DNA from: Lucifuga dentata
Taxonomy: Eukaryota; Chordata; Actinopteri; Ophidiiformes; Bythitidae
Direction: 5' to 3'
NCBI GenBank assembly: GCA_014773175.1
Contig: VXCM01002193.1
Location: 1-64,000 of the forward strand
Length of the DNA: 64,000 nucleotides
Of the stretch, positions 54,493-63,130 are shown piece after piece; position 1 is the first letter of the stretch; every line of letters starts with the position of its first letter. The position numbers and the translations under genes are program-made. The notes under the pieces are model-generated. The model did not search any database, was not told the DNA's origin, and was given only the letters and a program-made list of their open reading frames with translations.

Positions 54493-55324
54493 TATGTCAC
54501 TGTCTGCATTCTGACTTAAGTTGCTAATCATTCATTTATAAATAGAAAAATGACTGTTTAGGGTGGAGCAGCCATATTGAAATGATGTCGCTTTAAGCAG
54601 TATAAACTGTATTAGACTCAGTTTCAATCCCATTATGAACACAAAAGCAGGAGGGGGGGGGGGGGNGGGGGGGGGGGGGTAAAAAGGAAGAGCTGCTGCT
54701 GTCAGGTCTTAAAGATTGCCAATCTTTATAAAAGCGTTTAAAACCTGAATTCCACTAGCTCTTCATCTGGCTTTTCACAACCACATGAAGAATACCAAAT
54801 GTTAAAATAAAACCAAACAGCAACAGCTGAACTACAGCAATCAGGAAACAACCTGCCAACACAAGAAATCTATTTCTGTATGTTTGATAAAAGGATAAAA
54901 ATGCAAATTAGCCTCATTAAAATGTATTTATGGATAGTGTTTGTGCGACTTTGGGAAGTGGATGATTTTTTTTTTTTCTACACATAGCTGTATCCTATTG
55001 ATCTGCAATGTGAGAACAACAAAGTTAATGAAATGATTCTTGAGTGTTGAGCACATCCACCGGGATGCATTCTGGAAAATATGAGATATTGATTCTATTC
55101 CACTAGAAATGTTTGTGCTGTGAATATTTATGACTTTTAACGCTTCTAGTCGTTATCTTTTTCATTCTCTTGCCGTCTGAATTTCTCTCTTATACATCAC
55201 TTGATCTCAAGTGTGATGTGAAAGACTGAAGACAAGGCAGCAATTTCAAACCATAAACTTCTGTAAGGAGAAAGAGTTAAGACCTAAAAGTTGGATTTTC
55301 TTACAGTTCTGATTCTTTATTTTT

Positions 55325-56836
55325 TAGGGCTGGGAAAATTAATGTGTTCAACTATTAACGCATCCGTTTTTTTCACTTCCTGAGGCTACGCTAATGTAGC
55401 CTCAGGAAGATTTTCCCCCCACTTCCTGTGGCTAACATTATATGCTTGAGCCAAAAGAAAGATCAGACTTTTAGATGGGAAATTCTGCTTTAAAAACTTA
55501 GCGGATGGCTCTTGTTAAAACCAGACAAACTCAGTCGCTCACCAGTGTGTCATTTTAACTGAGATGTGGCTTTATTCATCAAAAACATAGAAACAACAAA
55601 AAGAACTTCACAGCCTTTTNTAACTGAGATGTGGCTTTATTCATCAAAAACATAGAAACAACAAAAAGAACTTCACAGCCTTTTAGCCTCACTTTAGCTT
55701 TACTGTGTTGCTTTGCTCTCAGTGGGCCACAGAAACACATTCAAGCTAACGTTAAGCAACTCCTCACAAACAGGATTCAGTCTTTTCAAAATAAGATGAA
55801 CTTCCCCTTGAACAAAGTATCTTATTATAATTAGTTTTTCTGTCTCTGTGGCACCAACATCTCTAGAATCCGGCACTGGTATGAAGTTGATATTCAGCAG
55901 GTTTATTGCTCAGGACCCAAGGATGCGCAGTGTTGCGTGTGAAGTTGTTTGGATGAGCGATTCTCAAATTGAGCCGTGCCGGTAAAAAGTAGTCCGCCCA
56001 GCAGGATATGCTCCAGGCGCAGCAGCATATGCTCTGGTCTAGTGCCACAGTCTCAACCTGACCCTGTACAGCAAACTAGCTTACGAGGGCGTGTAGAACA
56101 AAATTATGGCAGGCTGCGGCACACACCATAAAGTCTGGCATGTTCCAAACAGGCACATTTTGAACAGCCAGTTTCAGTTTTCAGAATAAGTTGATTTTCC
56201 TTACAAGAAGATAAGATAAGATAAGATAAGATAAACTTTATTAATCTCACACTGGGGAAATTTACTTGTTACAGCAGCTTTAGATTCAGAGTACAGGGAA
56301 ACAAGTGATAAAAAATATAAAAATATAAAGTAGAGAAAATACAATATAAAAGGATGTACAAAAAAAATATAAATACACTGTGTGCATCAGTGAAGTACAA
56401 AAAAATATAAAAGAACATATATACACTATATACATCATGGATTGCACAACAGGAAAAATTGCACCTGGTTATTAACATTTCAATCTTGACCAGTTATTAC
56501 CTTGTGGCTGAAGCCATGAATAACATGGAACTCAATAAAAGTGCTAGTTTAACCCAAAATATATCATGAAAATAAGTGCAAAGAATGGATTACAAAAAAA
56601 GTTTCTCCTTTAAGATAAAATAAATCAAATCAATTCAGTTGTTGTTCTCGTTTCTGTAACAAACTAAAGAAACAGTTCAATAAAGCAGATAAAACAAGGA
56701 TTTAAACAGGGAATTAATCTACATTAATTTGGTGATTCAGTGTATGATTACAAGTTTCTGTGATTAATCACGATTAATTTCAGAAATCTGTGTGATTAAT
56801 CAGTGAATTTTTTGTTTTAATCGATTCATAGCCCTA
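55325..56836. mobile_element. hAT-like non-autonomous element upstream of pdzrn4 exon 5
   Basis: The left end TAGGGCTGGGAAAATTAATG and the complement of the right end, TAGGGCTATGAATCGATTAA, form the TIR. An exact 8-bp duplication TTATTTTT flanks it (55317-55324 and 56837-56844). The block 55850-56170 is the inverted form of 21030-21420. A retroposon end is nested at 56207-56500, and an assembly duplication lies at the N at 55620. Confidence 0.85.
56207..56500 (-). mobile_element. Nested non-LTR retroposon 3' end
   Basis: A GATAA pentamer tail repeated about five times, followed by AACTTTATTAATCTCACACT and GGGGAAATTT. This is a common fish retroposon 3' terminus read in complement. Inserted in the hAT-like element. 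Confidence 0.5.
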
Positions 56837-56875
56837 TTATTTTTATATCAACCATTTCTATGTTCTGCTGTGCAG

Positions 56876-56938
56876 GTGGAGCCGAACAGCATAGCAGCGA
56901 GAGATGGCCGCATCAAGGAGGGAGATCGCATCTTACAG
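56876..56938 (+). CDS. pdzrn4: pdzrn4 exon 5: middle of PDZ2, residues 182-202
   Basis: The 63-base, phase 0 exon encodes VEPNSIAARDGRIKEGDRIL plus Gln. It is the classic PDZ core segment (beta-C/alpha-1 to beta-D) with the DGRIxEGDRIL motif. Acceptor TGCTGTGCAG, donor GTAAGT (strong). It continues exon 4 and joins exon 6, whose INGCEV completes the ING turn. A hAT-like element was inserted just upstream of its acceptor. Confidence 0.94.
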
Positions 56939-57676
56939 GTAAGTTTGATCCCATCAAAGCACAGGATCAAACTTCACTACGCTAAACCTTCTTTATTAAC
57001 ACACACACAGCCATTTTACCACATTCACACACATTATTTAATCTGCCAGGATGTTCTCCTTCATATCAGCCAAGCTTTTACGCTGAAAAAAAAAAAACTA
57101 TAGATTTCCTGTTTCTTCCTTTGGTGTGTAACAAACTTTCAGCAGATTCTCCAAGCTGCTCGTAAGACACTATTTTCTAGAAAGTCGTTATGTTGGTGAC
57201 TTCAGTCTATGTGAACATATGCATATTTAATGACCGCACTTCACCAGGGAAATTAAAGTCCTTAGTTGCAGTTACACCAGGCACTACATCATCTCTAACA
57301 CCCCTCTCAGTGTGGGAGACACCTATAGGTGCACAGATTGCAGATAGCAGCATACTGTACCTCACAGTGCTCACAGTGTACAGATCATAGAAGTGTGTGT
57401 TTATATACAGAGGGATGTGGGTGAGAAGGTGAGAAAAATCTTGTTTAGCTGCAATAACCTTGACAAATGTTTCCCGCAGCCGCTGATCAGACGGCATAAC
57501 AGCCAGGAGGAATTTTTTAGACTATTCCTTCCTTCAAAGCTGCTTGTGTTGGCCAGTATTTCTGGAATTTCTTTAGCGTTTCTATCTGATCATGAGCAAA
57601 TGCCATTCGCAGTTTGTTTTTTCATTTTCTATACAGTCTACATGTCAGCCAAATATGAAGACAGGAAGCTATAATT

Positions 57677-57712
57677 TCCCTGTGGCACATTGCAGCAAAT
57701 GTGCCACAGGGA
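57677..57712. other. Perfect 15-bp hairpin in intron 5
   Basis: TCCCTGTGGCACATT, loop GCAGCA, AATGTGCCACAGGGA. The stem is perfect. Confidence 0.9.
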
Positions 57713-58713
57713 GTTTGGAGAATACTGGAATTTTGGTGTATCCATGGACCAAAATGTCCATCCAATTATGGAAGTTACAATTTCAGATGTAACATCTGCT
57801 TGCGTGAGAACAGTTTTTTCCCCTAAATTTGACCAAACTCTCTAAGTTGATATATTGATATAATTATTCATATTTGTCCGACAGCTGAGAACAGACAAAG
57901 CTATCATTTCAGGCTCAACATCTGTGCAGCGCTAATCTTTTCTGGTTGGAAAATCCAACATCTTGATCCAACTCACATCAAATACAATGTTATATTGAGT
58001 TAGCAAACCGTGTTGCATTCAGATGAATTCAAATAACTGAGCAGACTGAGATAAATGCGACTTTATTCCCACTGGGACAAAAACAAAAAGGCTAAAAGGT
58101 GCCACATCTGTTGAAGAAACTGAAAGCAAACATGTGTCGACTTTGTCCCTCTTTATATTTATTGAAAATAGCACTCCGGCAGCACTCTCACTCTCACTAT
58201 AGTGCATCTGTTTCCCAATAGTGTGAGCTATCGGGGGGGAGGCCTGCTGTACTCCTGGCCCTATTATCTCCTCCTGACAGGGCCATTACTCTAGTGAGGA
58301 AAAGATGAACGCCACCTGTCAAAGAACAGTTAATTGTGTGTCTGGATGTGTCGTTGAGAGCAGATGCTAGAGGGGTTGGGCTGCACACACTCCATGATCG
58401 ACTCCCCTTACCAAGCGCACCGCCTGCCCAGGATGGACAGACGAAGAAGAATCAGCGGAGAAAGAAAGGTGGAGAGAAACGAGAGAGAGACTTAGAAATC
58501 CAAGTAAAGTTTAGAGGAAAAAAAAAAAACAGAGGGAAAGGGGGAGAATGAGAGAATGTTAGCATGCAAATACTGAAGGCGTTTCTCAGGTGTGTGAATA
58601 ACAGTCACCTGAGAAACCTGTGAGAAACCACTCACCTGTGTGTCTGGTTAACTTGGAAATTCATGAAAACTTATTTTTTGAACACAAGCGTTTGCACTTG
58701 TGTTTTTGTGCGT

Positions 58714-58762
58714 TGTGTGTGTGTGTGCGCATGTGTGTGTGCATGTGTGTGTGCGTGTGCAG
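58714..58762. repeat. TG-rich tract ending at the exon 6 acceptor
   Basis: TG units with C and A interruptions, ending GTGTGCAG. It takes the place of the pyrimidine tract of exon 6. Confidence 0.93.
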
Positions 58763-58864
58763 ATAAATGGCTGTGAAGTGGAAGACAGAGAGGAGGCTGT
58801 TGCCCTGCTGTCAAGAGAAGATACAAAAAGCATCGTGCTGCTGCTGACTCGGCCAGAGATGCAG
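58763..58864 (+). CDS. pdzrn4: pdzrn4 exon 6: end of PDZ2, residues 203-236
   Basis: The exon encodes INGCEVEDREEAVALL and then SREDTKSIVLLLTRPEMQ, the alpha-2 helix and final beta-F strand of PDZ2. It is 102 bases and phase 0 at both ends, so skipping would keep the frame while destroying PDZ2. The acceptor lacks a normal pyrimidine tract: about 49 bases of TG-rich repeat lead directly into the CAG. The donor GTAAGT is strong and is followed after 8 bases by a CA repeat. See the separate finding on the complementary repeats. Confidence 0.94.
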
Positions 58865-59088
58865 GTAAGTGTGCACACACACACACACACACACACACAC
58901 ACCAGTGTTTTCTTCATTATCTTGACAGTCTGTGTGATGTCAAGTAACAACGCCTGCCTTCTAAGAGCCTTTTGGCTTCCATCTAACTGACAGAGTGATT
59001 GCTTGGATTTTACATACACACACACACATGCACTCTCTGTCACAGAAACTCAAAAAGACAGATGTCTGACTAAATGTTGTGATTGCAG
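58865..59088 (+). other. pdzrn4: pdzrn4 intron 6
   Basis: A 224-base intron with CA repeats near both ends (58873-58902 and about 59014-59028) and acceptor TGATTGCAG. Confidence 0.9.
58873..58902. repeat. CA microsatellite after the exon 6 donor
   Basis: Uninterrupted CA units starting 8 bases inside intron 6. Complementary to the TG tract on the other side of exon 6. Confidence 0.95.
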
Positions 59089-59205
59089 CTGGAGGAGGAG
59101 GTATGGTTGGACGAAGAGCAGCAGGCGCTGGTGGAGGAGCTAAAGATGGAGATCCTGGAGGAGAGGAGGAAGCAGAAGGAGCACAACTTTGGCAGAGGAT
59201 ACGAG
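59089..59205 (+). CDS. pdzrn4: pdzrn4 exon 7: acidic helical segment after PDZ2, residues 237-275
   Basis: The 117-base, phase 0 exon encodes LEEEVWLDEEQQALVEELKM, then EILEERRKQKEHNFGRGYE. It corresponds to the mammalian LDEGWLEDERNEFLEELNLE segment and is predicted to be a charged alpha helix. Acceptor TTGTGATTGCAG, donor GTGAGA. An open frame on the opposite strand is a shadow. Confidence 0.9.
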
Positions 59206-60630
59206 GTGAGAGACAAATCAAAGGAGTGACAGAAATGCACAACGAACGGGCAGCAAGGTAACAGGGAAAGACCAGGATGAAAAGAAAGAAGAGACAAAAG
59301 AAAAGACAGAGCAGGAAAGGCGGGAGTGGAGAGAAGTGAAGGAGGCATGTATCTGAGTATATAGCATTTAATTATCGAACCTTATCATTTTCCACAATAG
59401 CAATACAATGGAAGAAGAAATAAACAGCACGCTCTGTACTTGGCAAACACAAATGTTTACGTGCAAACTATCTGATTTTTTATGTGTTAAATGGAAAAAA
59501 GCATGTAAGATGCGTTCATGGACAGAATTAATAAGTACACATAAAGTACAAGGGAGAGAGTCCACCAGGTGAGGAAATACACGCTGAGGCAGCTTATTCT
59601 ACGTGAAGTGCAAAACACATTTACAAATCAGAAGACACTTTAACATTTGATCAAACAGAAATGGTAGGGACAAACATTCTTGTTTGTGACTGGATAGCAC
59701 CCATGTCAAACTACTTACTTTAACTAATTAACTAATTACTTTTTTTGTTTTTCAAAAGAACTGAAAGAACAAATAGGAAAAAAAATCCACCTCATCCTCT
59801 CGGGCACGCATTTCAGGATGCGCAACACTTTAGAGGAGTTATGTTTACTTCTGTGTAGTTCCTTTGATAGCAAGTAACTGACGGGTGCTATCCAATCACG
59901 TACAAGAATGTTTGTCCCTACCTTTTCCATTTTGTCAATCGCTAAAGTGTTTCCAAGAAATTCTAAAAGTGTTTTCTAAATTGTGTTTTCAAAATTGTAA
60001 AAGTGTTTTATTATTTATAAATGTGTTTTGCACTTTGTGTTTTGCATTTCACGGCCACCATGTTATTCTGATGGCAACATACACACGCTTGAGTAAATCA
60101 TCATCTAGGTCCAGGGTCGGATTGGCCATCAGGAGAGGCGGGAATCTTTCCGGTGGGCTGCAGCCATTGGTGGGCCGGCCATTGGCCTTTGCACTGCACA
60201 GTATAATATTAATTAAAATTAACTTAAACTAAGTAAACATTATTTGTTTTGTTCATAGTTTTCTTGGCACTTAGATGAAAAATGGATTCTAAAAAGAGAA
60301 AGGGTGGTGTGGAGAAACAGCGACAATTACAGACTTCTTTGCCTCCAGCATTATTGGTATTGTCGTCTGGCCATCCTGTCTCACCCCCNCCCCCCCCCAA
60401 CACCTTAAATTCCCAGTAAAAATTAGGATCCCATTCTGACCCTGTCTAGGTCTGTTACTTCGAGTAAACTTGCATTGATTTACAAATTCAGTGTAACTGT
60501 GGTATTTACGTGAGGTTTAAAAAAATTGATTTACTGCCTTACTTGGAATATATCAGAGTTTGTTGTGCATATAAACGTACCAGCTGAAAACAACTGAAAG
60601 AGAACTAAGTGTTTCATTCTCCTCATCCAG
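59206..60630 (+). other. pdzrn4: pdzrn4 intron 7
   Basis: 1.4 kb intron. Purine-rich at 59240-59350. An imperfect inverted repeat flanks 59660-59930: ATGGTAGGGACAAACATTCT at the left and its near-complement AGAATGTTTGTCCCTACC at the right, so a small TIR element may lie here. A poly-C N gap is at 60389. The acceptor is preceded by a good pyrimidine tract, TTCATTCTCCTCATCCAG. Confidence 0.85.
59659..59930. mobile_element. Small inverted-repeat element in intron 7
   Basis: The left end reads GGTAGGGACAAACATTCTTG, followed by TTGTGACTGGATAGCACCC. The right end reads GGGTGCTATCCAATCACGTA, followed by CAAGAATGTTTGTCCCTACC. The two are reverse complements over about 40 bases with few mismatches. 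This is the architecture of a MITE or long hairpin element. Superfamily and target duplication were not established. Confidence 0.5.
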
Positions 60631-61813
60631 CGTGAAGCTGAAGAGGAGATGGTGACGGACACGGCTACCTGCTCCTCAAACAATCAGGACAAAGACAGCG
60701 GGCTCGGACGCAGCACAGAGAGTCCAGAGCACCNCTGCTCCTCAAACAATCAGGACAAAGACAGCGGGCTCGGACGCAGCACAGAGAGTCCAGAGCACCA
60801 GCCTCTGCTGGCCAGGGTCCACAGAAGGAGTCCTGTGCATTGCCTCAGGGACCGGTGGCGGGTGGAGCATCCCCACAGCCAGGGTCACCGGAGACCAGGG
60901 ACTGTTGTGCCACAGGACACGCAGGGTGCCACGACAGGGAAAAGTCGTGAGGGTAAGTTAGTTATCCGCAATGGCAGCGGCGGGATTCTAGGTCTAGAGA
61001 ACCGCTTTCAGCAACTTCTGGAGCTCAAGTGTCAAATCCGAAATGGAGGCGAGTGCGGGGTGTACTCCATCCGGCACAGCATTGAGTGCAGCCTCACGGA
61101 ACAGGCTGGAGGGGACGGAGACGACAACAGCGTCGGAGGGGGAGGCGTGGAGCAGGAGTTGAGGATGCTCAACGAGGAGCTGCGCAGCATCGAGCTGGAA
61201 TGCCAGAGCATCATGCAGGCCCACCAGCTCCGCCAAACCCAGCAGCTGAACCCCTCTCAGCCCATGTCCTCGCCGGGGCGGAGCCCACATGACGGACGCA
61301 AGCGGCACGGCAGACTGGCCAACATCAACGAGCACCTGGAGAGGCCCGACAGAGAAAAGGACAGTTCCAGTGCCTACAACACAGCAGAGAGCGCCCGGTC
61401 CACACCACTGGAAATGGAAAGATCTCCTGATCACTCTCTGCACAGACATATCAGCATCACCAACCAGAAGAATCTCAGGCTGGCCTCCTCCACGCCCTCC
61501 AGCCCCATTCCTATCCCCAAGCCCCAGGGTACACCCAGCTGCAGCAGACCAGACCCTGNCGCCCTCCAGCCCCATTCCTATCCCCAAGCCCCAGGGTACA
61601 CCCAGCTGCAGCAGACCAGACCCTGGCCCCGTTATTTCCAGCAGCCCAGACCAGAGCAACCCCTCCCGCTCTGAGTCAGACCCCGCCCTGCCCGCAGACG
61701 ACGAGAGGTGTGAGAGAAAAGGGAGGACCACAGATTCCAGGAGAGGACTTCCATACACCTCCCCTTACCAAACGACCCCCCATCATGGTCAGGGAGGATC
61801 CAGGCAAATTCAA
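60631..61813 (+). CDS. pdzrn4: pdzrn4 exon 8: long linker/coiled-coil region, residues 276-625, with two assembly duplications
   Basis: The exon starts REAEEEMVTDTATCSSNN and contains KDSGLGR, FQQLLELKCQIRN, the predicted helical block LNEELRSIELECQSIMQAH, DKDSSSAYNTAES-like EKDSSSAYNTAESARSTPL, and ITNQKNLR. All have counterparts in mammalian PDZRN4. Two false direct duplications surround Ns at 60734 (adds 66 bases, in frame) and 61559 (adds 67 bases, shifts frame). With the second copies removed the frame continues as GPVISSSPDQSNPSRSESDP to SRQIQ. I place the donor at GTAGAT (61814) because RQIQ then joins SYMQ of exon 9, as RHYQ-SYMQ does in mammals. The donor is weak, and the His/Arg-rich stretch at about 60815-60950 is divergent. 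Confidence 0.85.
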
Positions 61814-61817
61814 GTAG

Positions 61818-61819
<2 letters not shown>

Positions 61820-61858
<39 letters not shown>
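61820..61858. repeat. CA microsatellite after the exon 8 donor
   Basis: CA units starting 6 bases inside intron 8. Confidence 0.95.
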
Positions 61859-61859
<1 letters not shown>

Positions 61860-61900
61860 CTATATGTGTGTGTACGTATGTATACATATACATATATGTA

Positions 61901-62502
61901 CACTACTGCTCAAAAGTTTAGAACCATTTAAGTATTTATACTTAAATGATTTAAGTAGTTCACATGCTGTAGTTCTTGCTATTTTATTCAATAATAGTGT
62001 TTTTTTAATTATATGAAACAAATACCAAAATGTATTTTAAGATGTTTTATTTAGTATTTCAAGNGTGTTTTTTTAATTATATGAAACAAATACCAAAATG
62101 TATTTTAAGATGTTTTATTTAGTATTTCAAGTTTTTAAATGATAAATCTATTTTAGTGATTTCTTATTGTGAAATTTAATCTCTGCTTTGTAAACATGAG
62201 GCATCAGTTTCTAGAGCATCAGGGAATAATCTAGAATTTCCTAATAATCTCTAGAACCACATACAGCTTCTCTACATGAATCTGGAATCATCTACAACTC
62301 ATGTCAGGATTCTGGGCAATTGTAAAATGTCTTAATTTTTTACAGCTCCTTGCATATTATTTAAAACCTGTAGGTGCAAAATACTAACAGACATATAGAA
62401 TCATTTTATACATACGTACATATGAAACAAAACTAGTTTTACATGACTGGAAACATTGATTCTATGTGAAAATCACTATGATTCCAGATTTTTGAACGAG
62501 TG
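61901..62502. mobile_element. Tc1-like MITE in pdzrn4 intron 8
   Basis: The left end CACTACTGCTCAAAAGTTTA and the complement of the right end, CACTCGTTCAAAAATCTGGA, resemble Tc1-type fish termini. Flanked by TA on both sides. An assembly duplication around the N at 62064 inflates it by 68 bases. Confidence 0.65.
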
Positions 62503-63130
62503 TACACGCAAAATATATTTAATATATTGGACGAGGGTGAGAAATGGAATAACTGAAGAGACGCGAGAGCCAACGCGACTTCCTGTTTCAATAAATCACA
62601 GACTTTTCATTCTAAATGTCAGAGGACGATACGTGTACGACACACACACACACACCCAAACGTGTATAACATTGCTAAACAAGAGAAATGTGTGTTAAGG
62701 TCAGACATCACTTCTTATAGGTAACTGTGGAGTTTTTTTTGTCCACTAATGGCGCTACAGAACAATGCTTACTAGCTTGCAAAACAAAATGTCATGACCT
62801 AATGTAAACAATGCAGTTTTGAAAACATTAAAAGAATTACAAATGCTATATGAGATAAGGAATGCATCCAACACATTCGTTAGATCTTAAAGCTACACCA
62901 AATGTGTCTCGGTGAGAAGCACTGACCATAAATTAAACTGTTTACAGTTTAACTCCACTGGGTACCTTTAATTGGTTGAAGATCATGACGAGGCAATAAT
63001 TTTATGACAATTGTACCACAGCCCTACGCTCTGTCATTCTTTCATTCTTTTAATTTCAGCTCCAATTTCAGCTTCAATTAAGTTGACTTCACTGGCGTGC
63101 TAACAACGTTCTTCTGTGTATGCGTCGCAG

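Larger units (their letters stand above)
53088..56875 (+). other. pdzrn4: pdzrn4 intron 4
   Basis: Contains a poly-A N gap at 53604, a TTAA MITE copy broken by a 9-N gap (53940-54492), a poly-G N gap at 54666, and a hAT-like element (55325-56836) ending 39 bases before exon 5. The acceptor region after the element's target duplication is a CT-rich tract ending TGCTGTGCAG. Nothing specific is seen in 53090-53580 or 54700-55310. Confidence 0.85.
56939..58762 (+). other. pdzrn4: pdzrn4 intron 5
   Basis: 1.8 kb intron with a perfect 15-bp hairpin (57677-57712), a purine-rich tract near 58440-58550, and a TG-rich tract that runs directly into the exon 6 acceptor. No repeat element was recognised in 56940-57670 or 57720-58430. 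Confidence 0.85.
61814..63130 (+). other. pdzrn4: pdzrn4 intron 8, largely repeat-derived
   Basis: The donor GTAGAT is followed within 6 bases by a CA repeat of about 39 bases, then a Tc1-like element (61901-62502) with an assembly duplication around the N at 62064. The rest (62505-63130) shows only AT-rich sequence. The acceptor is TGTATGCGTCGCAG. Confidence 0.75.

Noticed and set aside
60953..60991. Possible 39-base intron (GTAAGT...TCTAG) inside exon 8
   Set aside because: Far below the usual vertebrate intron minimum, and the sequence stays open in frame; a chance match.
60994..61758. 254-codon open frame on the - strand
   Set aside because: It is antisense to pdzrn4 exon 8, crosses an N, and has no family resemblance; the + strand is clearly the conserved coding strand.
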